This document shows positions 1 through 13,900 of a DNA stretch of 64,000 bases, piece by piece (position 1 is the first letter of the stretch; every line of letters begins with the position of its first letter). Location of the stretch: NCBI GenBank assembly GCA_951799445.1, contig OX637296.1:23808001-23872000 (forward strand), written 5' to 3'. The notes beneath the pieces were generated by a model. That model saw nothing but the letters and a program-made list of their open reading frames with translations, searched no databases and was not told the origin of the DNA. A program made the position numbers and the translations under genes. This DNA comes from Pseudisothecium myosuroides. Lineage: Eukaryota; Streptophyta; Bryopsida; Hypnales; Lembophyllaceae.

Positions 1-26
1 ATTCTTGGGCTCACATACTAGCACCG

Positions 27-744
27 TTGACCCCTAAAGGACTGTTGTTCCTTTGGGAGACAAATGCGTTTTGGGGCAGGTACCTACGGGCTGAAATTTT
101 GTCGTGATTTTTTGAAACTTTTTTGGGAGGTAGAAAAACTAAGAAGCTTTGTGAAAATATAATTTTTTTCACAATCGGTGCCTGGGAACAAAAGTTATGA
201 CCAAATAAGCTCAAAACAAGGGACGCAGGGCAGCCTGGGCGGCAAAAAAAAATAAAAAAAAATTTAGATTTTTTTTTCAGATATTTTTTTTCTCATAGAT
301 TATATTTTTGCCTATTTGGAAAGCTTTTATTCATTTCATTTGGATATGTTATGAGAAAGTTATGGACATTCTTGTTTTTCGGGCACTTAGAGCATCTTCT
401 TGAAAAAAATAACTTGTAAAATTCATTTCTGAATGCAATTTTTCAAATTTTTCAATCTTTTTTTTTTGAAAAATTTTTAAGTTAAAAATGTTCAAAGTCA
501 AAAAATCTAGTCCCGCAATGTGCTGAAAAACTTGTTTTTTTCACTTTAAATGCAAATATCTTGCAATCTGTGCTGTCAAAAATTCTAAATTTTTTTCCAC
601 ACACTCTCATACTAGTTAGGTGTAAGATCCTATGGTTAGATGTGGAAAAAAAAACAGTTTTCAATTTTCTTAACTTTTTGCTGTAGAAATGGCAGTTTTG
701 AGTGTTTTTTGGCAGAAAAAAGGCCTTGGTCCTTTAGGGGATAA
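27..744. mobile_element. TTAA-family element, copy A1 (degenerate ends)
   Basis: The left end reads TTGACCCCTAAAGGAC and the right end GTCCTTTAGGGGATAA, so the two ends are inverted copies of each other with a degenerate TTAA outside. The interior shares long blocks with the copies at 35280 and 22352, for example the 'gttatggacattcttgttt' block and the 'gcaaatatcttgcaatctg' block. At 718 bp it is shorter than the usual 0.91-0.94 kb, so it carries internal deletions. No transposase is encoded. Confidence 0.7.
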
Positions 745-826
745 ATTGGCATAACTCAACCACCAAAATTGAGACACAACCCTACACTGAACTTATAAAA
801 TACTATGATTGGTATAAATTTGTGTT

Positions 827-868
827 TTAACCCCTAAATAAAAGGCCCACGGCCTTTTGGGGTCTTAA
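827..868. mobile_element. 42-bp TTAA-family terminal palindrome (copy A2)
   Basis: A near-perfect palindrome runs from TTAACCCCTAAATAAAAGGC to GCCTTTTGGGGTCTTAA around a CAC centre. It looks like the two terminal inverted repeats of the TTAA family joined with almost no interior, so it may be an extreme deletion derivative. It could also be a chance palindrome. Confidence 0.5.
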
Positions 869-3800
869 AACATCATTGCTTTTGAAGTGTTATAGGTCTA
901 AATATCAATAAGATATAGAGATTTCAACTGTGTAATCTTGCAGTGTACATGTTATAGATGACGTGAATCAAATTTGGAGTCATTTGGCCACATAGATTGT
1001 AAGATTGTAATGTTTGTGTTGAAAAGGATGCTGAAATTTTCCTAGCAACACATTTGGAGGTGAAATTTGGTTTCTGAACCTACTCAAATGAAAAGTGATT
1101 CAAACTATAAAGTGATTCAAAACCAGTATACAAATACATTGTTGAAAGAAAATATCATTCAATTGACACATAGTGTTTGCAAAATGGCTTTGAAATGTCA
1201 AAAAATAGCAAAAATAGTTTCAAAAAACACATCTGTGGCTGAACCTCCTACTAGAATGCTTCTCAATCACTTGGATTAATATGAAATTTTAACCACACAA
1301 ACTAGACTAGTATGTGCAACTTTCCTCTAAATTTTTTTTGAAATAGTGTACAAAGAAGAAACAAGACGCCAAAGTTCACCGTAAATTAAACATGTTTAGA
1401 TTTTGAATTTTGAATTGCTCCCAAATAATCAAAACAACTTAGATTGACATGAAAATTTTATCACAATAACTTCAAAGGAAACATAACCCAACAAATTTTA
1501 GACCACAATAAAACATAACTCAACAAACATTAGCCATGAAGGAGATACGAGTCCCCAAAATTGCAGCCATCACAATGCAGTTTGGCAAACTCAAATTGAA
1601 TTTGTCAACTTTGAATGGCTTTCAAAAAATTAGTATATCTTGGATTGATTTGAAAACTTTATCACACAAATTAGAAGAGAGAGTGCAGATTTTCTAACAA
1701 ATCTTATTTAATTCGGACATTGGATGCAAAAGTTACAACACTTTGAATTGAACTTTTAGACTATGTGAGGACACATTTGTTCAAATTTTAGAGATGGCTA
1801 TTGATCTAATTGAAGATAAAAAAAAGATATGTGTCTTTCAATTGCCAGCAATAGAGTTCGATATTGTTTGACTTTGGGGGAGAATCCTATTGCAAATTGA
1901 ATGTGTGAGGCTCAAAGAAAGTCAAGCTCTCCTATGGGTTGCGTCCATGCCCCAATGCATGTGCCCCACCCAAATGTCCGTGCCCTACCTACCAAAAATT
2001 CTAACCTATTGGAAAAAGGTGAATGCAAGAAACACCAATACTATTTTGTGTCACACCTTGCATTCTGATTTGTTTTTTGGCTGCATTTTGGCTCCAAATG
2101 AATCAAGATTTATAAGTAAGGTATTCATGACTATTATACACCTTGCCTAATTTTTTTGTAATTTTCAAAAATATTTACTATCCAAAAATAGCCCCCAATT
2201 TTATGTCACACTTGCCAATTTGGAGGGTTTTAGTACTATTTAGTACCCCAAAAAACGAATTTTGAGCTGAAATTTAGAGGGGATGGTCTTCTAGTAGACT
2301 TGTAGCTATTCTCTAAAGGAATTCTAAAAATAATTAATATTATGTGGTGTGGAAGTCCACAAAGTGCACTTCTTTGTGCTTGCATTTTGTAACATATAAA
2401 ATATTATTTTGGAGTTTTTTTGGGTGAATGACCATCTCCATAGACTTGTTACAAATGTCCAGTTTTCATTTTATGTATTTACTTTTTTTTCCTATTTTTA
2501 ATTAATTAAAACATCAAAATATCCATTTTCTTGAGATTTGGCACTTTTTTGGTTCTCTTGCTTAGAGAATTATTCTATGCATTTCCTTTGGTGGTTACAT
2601 TCATCTTAAAGGTGAATACATTAGCCATATTTTTTTAATTTAAAAAAAAATATTTTTCTAATTTTAAAGTATTCCAGAAAAAAAATCATGAGTACTATGA
2701 AAACACAACAAAATTGGCAGACTTTTCTTGTATTCACCCAAAATTTCTTCCAAGGAAAATTGACAACCTTACATCCATGCCCATAGCCATTTGATTGGAG
2801 AAAAGCAGTTGGTCCTTTCCAAAAGGAGATTGCCAATTCAAACACTGCGCAACCTACACATTAAATTCACCAATGTAAATGGAAAAGCCTTGCATAGTTA
2901 CATCTATGCACAAAGGTAAGTTAGGTAACCTGAAATTAGTTTAAAAATATATATATAATATGGATGTTGTAAACCCTTTTCTAATATGGTACATTGTAAT
3001 CTCAATGTTCTATTCAAACATTTAAATAGAAACCTTTGTACAATTGTACATAGATACAAAAGTAATCCAAAGTTTTATAATAAAATGAAATGTAGTTACC
3101 TTAAATCCTATACACATCCAATGTTCAAGAAGTTCAACTAATCAATTCAAGTGCTTTGTACAAATTTTAGTAATAAGCAATATAATTGTATTTATTGTAA
3201 AAAAGACGTTAAAACATTGGAAGTTTACAGAATGAAGGATGATGTAAGTCTTCACCCCTCCTACATTCTAAATCCCAACTTGGAGTTCAAATTTGAAGTT
3301 CATGAGTTAGGGGCGCATTTAAAGGGATGGGCACCACCAAATCAAGCACGAATTTACATTGGCAGAATGCAGGCAGACAACCAAGGGGCAAGCGATCAAG
3401 GCACGGACGTTGTTGCTAGGTGTGAATGTAATGCGTTGGTGCAAACACATTAGCACAAAAGTGGTCACTTTCCATCCATTACATCCCCATTTAGACTTCG
3501 ACACTCCCCACCCTATTTGTGGGTTCCTCTTTAATCACAGAGTTACCTCCCAACATCTGTGTGTTAACCTCCTTGCAATAGTGCCCTAATCTATTTGCGT
3601 CACCATCCCATTACAACGTCCACATCCCGATCGGTATGCATTATTGTCTATCTATGTCTACGCCCATACAGTCTATGTTGCCACCCGTACTCATGAATCC
3701 ATGCCCCTACTACTCTCTTCTAGACCTTAGGCCAGTCATCACCCTTAACATCCACACCCCTATTGCAATATGGATTTTAATTTTTTAACAAACTCCATGC

Positions 3801-5692
3801 CATGTCATTCAATAAAAATAAATCACAATAGCTTCTTTTTTACTTTGCAAAATTCCTATTTCTAAAAATCCAAAGGGTGTCAAATTTTCTAACGATTGTC
3901 CATCCGTCCTATCCAATTTGTCCACCTGATGGATACATTTCGTCACTTTGACCTACTCGATGTGACAAGCTTGGTATTAAATAAGTGATTTCATCTTTGA
4001 AAGATAATTCTAATTAAGTTCACACATAATCACATATATAATAACAAAATAGAATCCAATATATAAGATAATTTTTTGAGATTTGACAGCACAATCATGG
4101 GCTCTATCTTTTAAGGGATAAATCGGGCAAATTGATTCCAACAATAATAATAAAGCAGGTTTGCAAGGTAATAAAAGCTCAATAAATTGGCCTCCTAGGT
4201 AATCTGAAAGTATATTTCTACAATCACACTTGGTGATTGGAGCAAGGTTTATTTATTTGCATTGTAGCAATAGACCATGCAGAAAATAGAAGATGGGCCC
4301 TCCAAATTTAAACCACTATCGCTGTGCCATAACACTGGAATCTGGCACCTGAAGATGCCACAAAAAAAAGGGTAGGAGTGGAAGAGTGTTGTTAGCAAGT
4401 GATTCTAATCCAAAGGTATACTTAAGGATTGACTTTGATATAGAGTTAGTTTTTGAAAACAATTTTCAAATCTTTGAAGATCGGAATTACTTCCATAATG
4501 TTTACACTCCTATATAAATAAGGAGAAACTACACTATTTAAGAAGTTTTAGCTTTGTCTAGTTGTCAAACTAAAAGCAACCAAAAAATTCAAGTTCAACA
4601 TTAAAATTACACAACATTGTACACCAATGTTGGGGGGTCCCTTTCACTTACATAGAAACTTCTTAGCCAGTTAATGACTAGCAACTTTCTACTCAACTAA
4701 TAACACTAATGTTGGAACTTCCTAGCCAACCAATGATTTTCTACAAATTACAATTAAGTACATTCCCAGGCATTCAGGGAGGCATTATCCCTCCTCCAAG
4801 GAAGAATGGTTTAGGTTGGTTATCAATGTTCTGTAAGTTTTACAGAAGTCAGAAAGTTAACCCCAGTGACTTTCATAGGCCACTTCCTATAATTTGCCAG
4901 CCAACTATTCTGATTCTCTTCTAGCGAACATTAGACACTTCCATAAAATCTTTTGGCTTTTCTACAAAGTTTGGCAATTTTTGTACACAGAAGTCCACCC
5001 AAAATTCATTCCAAAGACCACTCCTAAGTTTCACTCGCAAAAGAAAACAAAACAAGCACCAAAGTTTTCAGAGACCGCCCAGTGAATTGATTCACCGGAC
5101 GCTTCGTGACATCCACGTCGAAAGACTGGACTCACTTTCCATTATTTCTTTCAACTCAATGAGTAGTACTTACAAATGCAGGGCCGGCATCGATCACTCA
5201 CTCCAGCGTCTGCCAAATCAGAAACACCAACTGAATTTGCAGAGCGAGACTGAATGAATCCATGCCCGTTGCAGTGTGCCTCACCAAGCTGACGGCGGAA
5301 TCCCACAATAAAATTGCAATATGTACACAGTGTTACGTGCATGTATCCTCGGTCGGCAGTTTCAAATTACTGCCACAAATTAGCCCTGGAGCACCAGCCT
5401 CGAAGAAGAATTATTAATAAACAATCTTCCCCTCTCTCTCTCTCGTTCTCGTCTACCTCTACACCAGTGACAACACATAACATTCTTGAATCCGGAGGCC
5501 AGGTTGTTAGGACACTGCGCATAGAATAATTTCTTGTACAATGACCCGTTAGTCATGGACAACTGTGAATTCAAGATGTTCTACAGTGAAGGGAGCCTTG
5601 ATTCGTTGGAAGCAAAGGGTCCCTGGCCTTCAAGTTCAGGAATGTTATGCAGTGGTGAGCTTTCCATTTTCTCAGTAGATACTCAATCACTG
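869..5692. other. Intergenic region, no gene recognised
   Basis: AT-rich DNA with only short, unconvincing open frames. It becomes richer in GC after about 5.1 kb, where it must include the 3' UTR of the minus-strand NIGT1/HHO gene. A short (CT)n tract lies near 5430-5446. I could not place a poly(A) site. Confidence 0.5.
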
Positions 5693-8600
5693 TCACTGAG
5701 CTTGTTGCTGATTCACCTCTTCCTCTGAGGCCGTATTTACTCCCGTCGACTGTACAGTACTGCAAGCAACTTGAAGATTCAAGTTGGATTTCGGAAGCTC
5801 CGACGTAGTGGAGGCAGAAGGTTTGCTGCTGCTCCGGATTTCGCTGCTGTCACGTTCCGCAGAAGTTTTCCAGCTTCTGCTGTCGGACTTCGCCTCTTCT
5901 TCTTCGCCGCTTTCGTCGTGGTACACTTCACTGCTGGGGCCCTGCGTTGCGCCGGATAATTGACTGGTCACTTGCAGAGGTCCCTACAGAAGTATCCATA
6001 TGGCACAGATTAGAATTTAACCAACGGACAGTTCTGAAGATTACATGGGCCAAGACTGCATGTGTGAATTCTTGGCAATAAGAGCGTGCTTGTTCCCATG
6101 ATGCACAATGCCCTAGTTGCTTTAAGGACTCTGAAATAAAACTAGAAAGAGATAGGATATGTCAGTGTGGTTCATGAAGCATAATCCAGATTATATCACA
6201 AAGGAAAATGATGTTTACAGTGCAAGTAAGTCCATTCTACGTCAGCAATTAAAGCATAGCGCATCGTGGAAACAACAGCCAAAACTGAGTTATGGGGACT
6301 CAAGTGCCCTTAAAGGACCTTGCCCTAGTTGCTTACCCCACGCATTATGGTCAGTTGATGCTAATAACAGTTCAAAAAGTAGATTAAGATCAGAATGCTC
6401 CGAGGAACTCAATATCTACAGTTGGAAAACGGAAAACTACTGGCCATAACCTACAAATTATGTCATGATTTCATTAGTCACGATTTTCGTCACATTTCCT
6501 TTCACACAAGTTTTCATTCTAACTGAAACCTACCTTGGAGGTTGATGAACCTTTTTAGTAGCGTTGCATTGCAATGGGATCCACTCTAGTTCTGGAAATA
6601 ACATCCCTCACCCCTCCAATGGCTCAAATTGTTATTTCTCATAACAAGGCTCTAATTTCGCGTTAGCAAGTCCATAATTCGTTTCCATTTTTTCCCATTC
6701 TCTGTTTCCCTAAACCCGGAGTTCGGCGAGTAAAAAAAAAAGTACCTGGGGTGAGCACTGCGACTGCGACCCCGCCTGCTGGGGCTCAAAAATGGGTTGT
6801 CGATGGTGGTGCACCTGCACGGGCGCCCCGGACGCACCATTACTGATGCACGCGAAGTACGAGCCGTCCGGCGGCAGGAACTGTGGCGGGTGCTGTGTCG
6901 GGTCGTAGACACCGGAAGACCCCGGCTGGGAAGACCCCGACGCCGTGTACTTCGGCGGCACCCAAATGCCACCCAACACCACCAGCTGTGGGGGCGGTTG
7001 CGCTCCGCCGGCCGCTTGGGGGGATGGACTGGGCCGTCGAGTGTGCAACCGATATTTCTGCATGGCCACCAGATTTCCACATTAAGCGACGTACTTTAAA
7101 AAATGATAAGGAAAGTACCACCGGATTCTCGGCAACAGGGGCCCACTGCTGAATCGATGATCAGATTTCATGCTAAAGATACTCACGAGTACCATAGATA
7201 CTCCTAGATTCGAATCCTGTCTACATACTCAGAATCGAGGTTTTGTTCTTGACAACTGAAGTTAGCCCTAAAGTAAGCCCCGAAGTACGTGCTGAAGTTA
7301 GCAGAGAAATAACCCTGATCGTCAATTTCGTGAAATTGGTGAGAATCGCCAAACATTATGACATTCATTTGCACCAAGCTCTGAAATCTAGGGCAAGTAT
7401 GAATATACGGGTCAGGCTGCGTGCCCTTATAACGTCAATTCCACCAATTTAAGGGAATTTGACTAACTTGACGTTCCTTGATTCTCAGTGAAATTAGGTA
7501 CATACATTATGAGGTCCCACATCAAAGGCCACTAGCCAGTGAGAGGCACAGGGAGAGTATCTCTGGTCCCCGGATTGTCATTCCTGGTTTACGGTTTGCC
7601 AAATTGCCAAAAGGGAAAATTTGTTTCACTACTATTCCTGATGGCATCTTTCCCTGATTCCCTGTTCCTAGTGTAAAATCATCAGGGAGATTTCGGATAT
7701 TTCCGAAAGGGAAACACGGGTAATCTACATGTGCAAAACTCCTAAACTGCATACCCGTTTTAAAGGGTAGAAGCTAAGTTATTCCGAAGTGATAAATGTT
7801 TGTGGAGTAATGTTACCTGCAGGTGGCTCTTGACTTCATCGTTCGTTAGCCCGTCCACCTTCATGAGCTCCCGTATTTGCTTCGGTGTGGCAACTGCACC
7901 AAAGTTCATTCAACCTTCTGTCAGTGACCAGCTCTGCATTATGAAGCTCACATGCATTTAAACAATCCCGAGGTAAAAGGACCTGTTGACCAGCAACTAT
8001 CGTAGTGGGTTGTAAAACCAACAGTCCAGCTTTTAAAACCATCGATGCAACCTACCAAAACCAAAATCTAGAAACAGCGTACATTTCTGAATTTCAAGGT
8101 AAGAGTAGTATTCATATGACAGCTTTAAACCCTATCAAGAGCCAACTGTGTGCAGTCACCAAATTGTATATTTGCACCTTATTTTTGGGCTGTGTAGGTT
8201 CTCTTATAGCCATTAAAACTAAGTTCATGGTATCTCCATACCAATATCTCCATGAACCCCAATAACTTAATGTCAATTGTCATACATACACACAGCATTT
8301 GAATCCTTCAAACTATCCAAGTAAAGCACACCCAATGGTGCAAGCAAGCTCAATGTGGATCCTAAACCAGACTAATTTTAGCAAATCACAGATAGTGGAA
8401 GAAAATATCTGATTTGGCCCCGAAGTGGACCTCACTGATTGGACAACTGGACTAGAAGATTCATGTGCAGATTCGTAGGAGAATCGGAGGATAAGTGAGA
8501 ATATTAATTGGAATTATGCACTTACTTTGGCAGCCACCAAGCTGATGCAGAGCACTGACAAAGCGACGGTGCAGTTCCGGAGACCAACATCTGCGAGCTT

Positions 8601-10975
8601 TGCGGTTAGACTGGCCGCCACTGGAGCTTCCGGCACCTGAAACAGAGGTTCGAGGAGAATCGCTGGTTAGTAAACTGATGAAAATGAAAAATAAAAATAA
8701 AGAACAGAAGTACTGACATTCTAAACTACAGGATTTGAACGAGCCAAAATTTCAAAAGGTCTCTCTAATTATCGTAAATAGAGGTAATAAGCAAATATCG
8801 CATAACATTATGCAGCATCACATAATATTCTTGAGCGTTGCTCACAAAGCCCTTTTGCAACAATAGACCAACTTGAAAAACTAAGATCAACTCATTTCTT
8901 GCATCGAAGACTTCAATTGAATTGAAAGTCCTTCCATCAATCTTGCAGCACAGGAGATGAAATATTACACTGTTGTATTGTTATGGGACACCAAAGAATG
9001 TTATTAGTAGTCTTGGAGTGCCATTGGAAGAACATGTTGGATTACACACAACAATCATCATTCATCACCAGAGAAGTCACCCCAAAATTATCAGATTTCA
9101 TGATGGATAGGTGCATTCTTCGTTTCTGAAATCTCCTTGAAATTATTTAAGCATACTCCTTACGTGAAAAACCGGTTGCACCGTAGAAACACGCAAAACT
9201 CCCCAAACTGACCTGAAACGCCGTTGCACGCTGCTGCACCAGCCGCCATGGCCACGCCCTCCTGCTGATTGTTCCCCGTCTCTGGAGTCTGCAACCCGGC
9301 TGCCACATCAATGCTGGCCACCTCGGAGTCTGCAGTTTTCAATGTGGTACAGGGGCTGGCGAGAGGCTCCCCGAAGGACAGACTCAAGCCCGCTCCACTG
9401 CCAGCAGTCCTGGGAACAGGCCGAGCCACGGTCAAAGGAGATCCCGCCGAGGTTCCAGGCTGCTCCCGAAGGAATGGCAGAAACGCTCCTGTGGGCCGTT
9501 CCTTCGAAGTCAAGAGCAGCTGCTGTTGTTGTTGTGAGCTTGTCACGGAGCTTTGCTCTTGCTGGAATTGCTCCGTCTCCTTCTCCTTCTGTTGCATAAG
9601 CGATCTCATGTCAAATTGGGGATTGGAAAATCAGGTCTTCCTGGGACGTAATCCTGATCTCCAGACAAGATTAGGACTTCACTTGGAAAGCTCGGAGTGC
9701 GTGGATACCACAGGGTTATGACTCTGAACGTCGGAGTCTTCCATGGAAGAGAGTTTTAAAGAATTTATCATCATGGAAGAAATGAGAAATGAAGTGGAGT
9801 TTACTGGTCATCTCAATTGAACCATTACCACTTCCTAAAGGGTAAACTCCGTTTCATTACCATGATAATAAACTCTTAAAACTCCCTTGCGCCAACCATG
9901 TACACAAAATCTAAACCCAAAAGGGTGGGAAAGTACATTGCAAGGTGCACTGCATCCCGATGTACAGGATTGTGGCCCAACCGCAATACACCGTGTGAAG
10001 ATGAAAACGACAGGAGTGGGTTATGAGCTACCAATGAAGAGTTGGCACCAATCAAACCAGATTGGTTCTCCTTACAACAAGGAGCTATGTTACTAGAGGC
10101 TCTGTCCCTGTACCATTGGCTCGCTTTTCAAGTAAGGTTCTACTCACTCCCATATATGTCGCAGCTTCTGTCAATACCATGCCTCCTCTTCGATCCAGAG
10201 CTTATATATGGATCCATGGCGTACTGTTCACATTGTATAACATGACCAAAATGACGATCGAGTAGACAAAAGAGATAACTGTAGTTTGCAACCTGGGTAG
10301 TCAATGATGTGAAGTTCATAAGGCGTAGATCGGTAGGTAGGTACCTCATGGCGGGTCTGATCCGAGGAGACGGAGGTTTGGGTCCAAAGCTGGGCTTCCG
10401 CCATCCACGCGGGTCGCTTGGACCCATGGTCCGAGGTGCCCTCGGTCTCGCCATCACTGTCGCCTTCGTTTTCCGCGTCTGCACCCCACCTTCGCTTCAA
10501 GGGCAAGTTCATGTTCAAGGGCATGAACTCTTCCAGCCTAGGCCGGCTGTACTCGTTCTCACAATCCATGGAGCTTCTCGTCAACTGCTGCTCCTTCTTG
10601 CCACTGGCCACTTTCTCTTTCGATGCCTGAATAGCTGCAGGCAAACAAGCATCTTTGAGATGAGTACATGCATTCAAGCATCGCTGTTCAAGCTTGTGTT
10701 GAGTGCAATTACTACACAGAGCAGATAAACAGACAAAAGTTGCATGGTGGTGGCTTACCATTCTCAAGGAGCTGTATGCAGAGGGGAAGCTCTCGTTTAA
10801 ATCCTTCGACTTTGCGGCGTTCATCTTCCAAGGACCGCAAATACTCCTCCGCTTTCCTTAACGATTCCAGGTAGTCTCCGGGATACAAGGACCCGGATCG
10901 GAGACTGTGACAGCCATTACTGCTGGGCAAGGCTTGCGTGCTGCAGCCTAGGGTAAGGTCGACTGGCGAACCCAT
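5693..10975 (-). CDS. NIGT1/HHO: NIGT1/HHO-type GARP (MYB-like) transcription factor
   Basis: Seven coding exons: 10759-10975, 10345-10634, 9213-9588, 8526-8636, 7817-7893, 6746-7057 and 5693-5983. All have GT-AG junctions in phase and give 557 aa. Residues 17-72 hold the family's N-terminal module, with [20 protein letters not shown] and LCIQLLEN. It continues into exon 2, with EEFMPL and a WMAEAQLW block. The DNA-binding GARP domain spans about residues 306-366 and crosses three exons: [16 protein letters not shown], then [20 protein letters not shown], then [11 protein letters not shown]. It is followed by the typical [11 protein letters not shown] and GPLQVT segments. Known family members are nuclear, nitrate-induced repressors of nitrate-transport and starvation genes; that role here is inferred. 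The start is the ATG just before GSPVDLTLG, the only ATG giving the family N-terminus. The length exceeds the usual 350-450 aa because exon 3 and the tail are Ser/Gln/Glu-rich. The exon-3 acceptor (cag before 9588) is weak and is the least certain junction. Confidence 0.93.
9747..9887. repeat. Foldback repeat inside intron 2 of the NIGT1/HHO gene
   Basis: The left arm (about 9750-9803) begins gagttttaaagaatttatca. The right arm (about 9843-9887), read in reverse complement, begins gagttttaagagtttattat, and both arms end in gagtttac. They pair by eye with few mismatches around a spacer of roughly 40 bases. It is probably a short MITE in the intron. A structured intronic RNA is the alternative. 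Confidence 0.6.
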
Positions 10976-13900
10976 GATGCTAATTAAATCATGTACCTCC
11001 CACAAAGAAGATCAGCCAACTTCTGCAACACAAGCACAAGGCTCAACACGTCATTTCCACATTCGGTGTCGATCTTCACTGCCAATACAGTAACGCAATT
11101 AGGCAACCAGACATCGTCTTCCTGATTCCCTACTCGAATTCTTGTGGGGAACAATGTGGATACAACTCCAAGGGGCCATAGCCACACCATGACAAACTAG
11201 AAGCGCTCCTTGAGCGAACGACTCTGCAAAGACTAACGAAGTCAACGGTATTTCACAGCAGAACGCCAGAACGTGGATTCAGTGTTGCGGGCCTCGAGAG
11301 GATTAAGGATCATTTACAGCGACTAAAACTGCAGACATGATGTGGTTGTAAACTAGGGTTCGTGGCATTCTCAAAGTACCAATAGAGTGATTGGATTCTG
11401 AAGGCTAATCACTTGTTGGAACGGCTTGTGACGTGGAAACTCAAACAGACTGATCGGAACAGACAGTGGCTGGTACCCGTTACGGGTAAGTACAAAGGAA
11501 GACTTGATTTGTGACATTGCCCACGAGAAATAAAGACTGCACCACCGTGCCGAGGTTAATCACAACTTTTGTAGTCTCAACTGGAACCATGATGATTTAG
11601 CGCACATAGCGGCCAGCACTATACTGAGCTTTAATGGGCCTCTCTAAATGCTTTCAAAATTGCAATAGCCCACAACTTCCAGTGGGGACTTGAAAACCAT
11701 CCTGCATCGGAGCTGGTGATCGGCTCTTCAGAGTTCCATCGTCCCGGAGTCCAGCATAATTTTAAGAGCCAGTTCTGCGAATCTAAAAACGAGTAGAATT
11801 TCTCAATAGAGGGAAAAACTCGATGATTCTTCCAACAATCGAGGAGGCAGACAGAAGTCACAGAACCACTGGCATGGCAGAATCCCGCACCCTTTTGTTT
11901 CCATCAACTCTTTCAAAGAGAGGCCAGAGTCTTAACGACGTTCAACTCCGTTCCTCGCATGCTCCTGTTCCTGGGAAGGCGAACCTGAGCGCGGCAGACC
12001 TGAGCACGGCGGATTGTACAATTCACCCGTAGAACATAATATACCGCCCCTACATACCACCCTCCCTCAATAAGACCTCACTGGAGGTGCAAGCAAGGCG
12101 CAAAGCCCCATATACCTGTAGGTTGAACACCAACCTCCTCCCCTTTCGTACTCCAATCGCAACGCAGTGCGTTTCCTTCACACTTTGATTGCCACAACAA
12201 CGAAGAAGAATCCCTCGAAACCCCAAGTCCACTGAAGGGGGTTCCACATCTCCCAAAAGGGGGTTCCAAGTTCCGCTGAAAACCGAAAACCAGTACAACC
12301 GAGCACCAGTAGAGTAGCCACACCAGGCTCTACAGTACCTTACCTACAAGAGAATTCTGCGCTCCAGTGAGCACAAAGCTCCGTTGCCATCAAGCGCGGA
12401 CCTCCAACCTCATGACTATTACCACAGATGTCGCAACAGGGTCACAACAGAGTTGCAACAAAGTCGCCACAGCCGTCGCAAGAAACAAACGTCACCACGA
12501 ACCACGACATCCTACCCTCCCGAGACCAACCCGTCCCTCACGTGGGTGCCGATGATCTCATCACCGTGCTTGACTCGATCTAGCAAAGGAGGAATCGAAG
12601 GACTGGAATCGAATCAGGCTGCGAGCACGATGATCCCGCCCTGGGATGGTACCAGGCCCGGTCTTCCGGCGCACAAACCTCTTCCAACCGCGCCCATAGG
12701 GCTGGTAGAATATGCAGGCATGTTGAATGTACTACTGCTAGTACTTTGTGCCCAAGGGAAAAGGAGAAGGGAATATGCAGGTATATCCACCTGTACCAGG
12801 ATCACATAAGTGCGAGTATTATATGCTTCGTCAGAGGCTCCCGTGAATATCCTGGAAGATTCCTCTGCACCTCTTCCTGGGCTGCAACCATGATTGGCAC
12901 TCCACTCCTCTCCTCTCATTGCTCCATCAACCAATTTTATGTATTTTTTAATTTATTTAATTCTTCCGTCCCTCACGAAAATTTTCTGTTGGCAGTCAGT
13001 TGAGTGACTGGAGTCCCATGATCTAACTTAAGAGGCTCTCAGAACGTGAGTGTTCCCAACGTTCCTGTACTGTACTCGTCAGATTTGGGTTCAAAAACAC
13101 TGCCAGTTTTGTAGTACAAGGAATATTCTGGAGTTCGTTTGGGATATGCCTGTGGATCGTACTCCTTGGGGCTTTCAGATTCTCGGATATTCTATGGCGA
13201 TTCCGTAAAGGTTCATGGATCATGGCTCACCACCAAAGGATCTCTGTATCCGGAGGAGGATCCACTGATCGTCGCTATTATTGGGTCCAGCTTCCCAGGA
13301 TGTAGACCCGTCTGGTCAGTCGTGATTTGTGAGTTTTGAACCGAACAGGAAGTTGTGGGGTGAGGTGCAATGATCTAATCTGAAACGCTAATCATGTAGG
13401 AAGCTGTCAGTAATTAGATTGCGTCAAAAAAAAAAATTGGAATGGGTAAAAGTACGTATGTATTTCTCACTCTCGTGACGCACGACTGTACTCGGGCTAC
13501 TCGCCAATGTCGACACAGCACAGACTACGACAATTAGAATAAGAAGCACATCACAAAGAACAGTCAACCTTACAACTCGGCAACGTAGAATTGCCAGCGA
13601 ACACCACCAATCAGAGAATGAAAATGTATTGTGTGCACACTACGATAACTATGGGCTCCACAAGTGTGTTAAATCAACTCTGATGTATCTGTACCAGTCA
13701 CCAAACTCTTGCATTTCAAATCAAAATCTGAATGTGTGGGTTCTGCGTCGGTTAGGAAGTTCGTTAATGCTTTTGTTCAATAATGTCAAAAATATTAACG
13801 AACCTGCCCTGAGCAGGATGGAAACTCGTCATGGATTGGTCATTTGTACAAGCTCTGTGATGCCCATGTAAGAAAGATTCACAAATTCAAGTTTGGGCTG

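Noticed and set aside
6797..7152. Plus-strand frames of 89-100 codons
   Set aside because: Antisense to NIGT1/HHO exon 6, which is strongly supported on the minus strand.
7195..7222. 'agattcgaatcctg', resembling a tRNA B box
   Set aside because: No A box at suitable spacing and no cloverleaf could be drawn around it.
12384..12809. 141-codon plus-strand frame upstream of the NIGT1/HHO gene
   Set aside because: No recognisable domain, splice context or biased composition; overlapping frames on the other strand are equally long.
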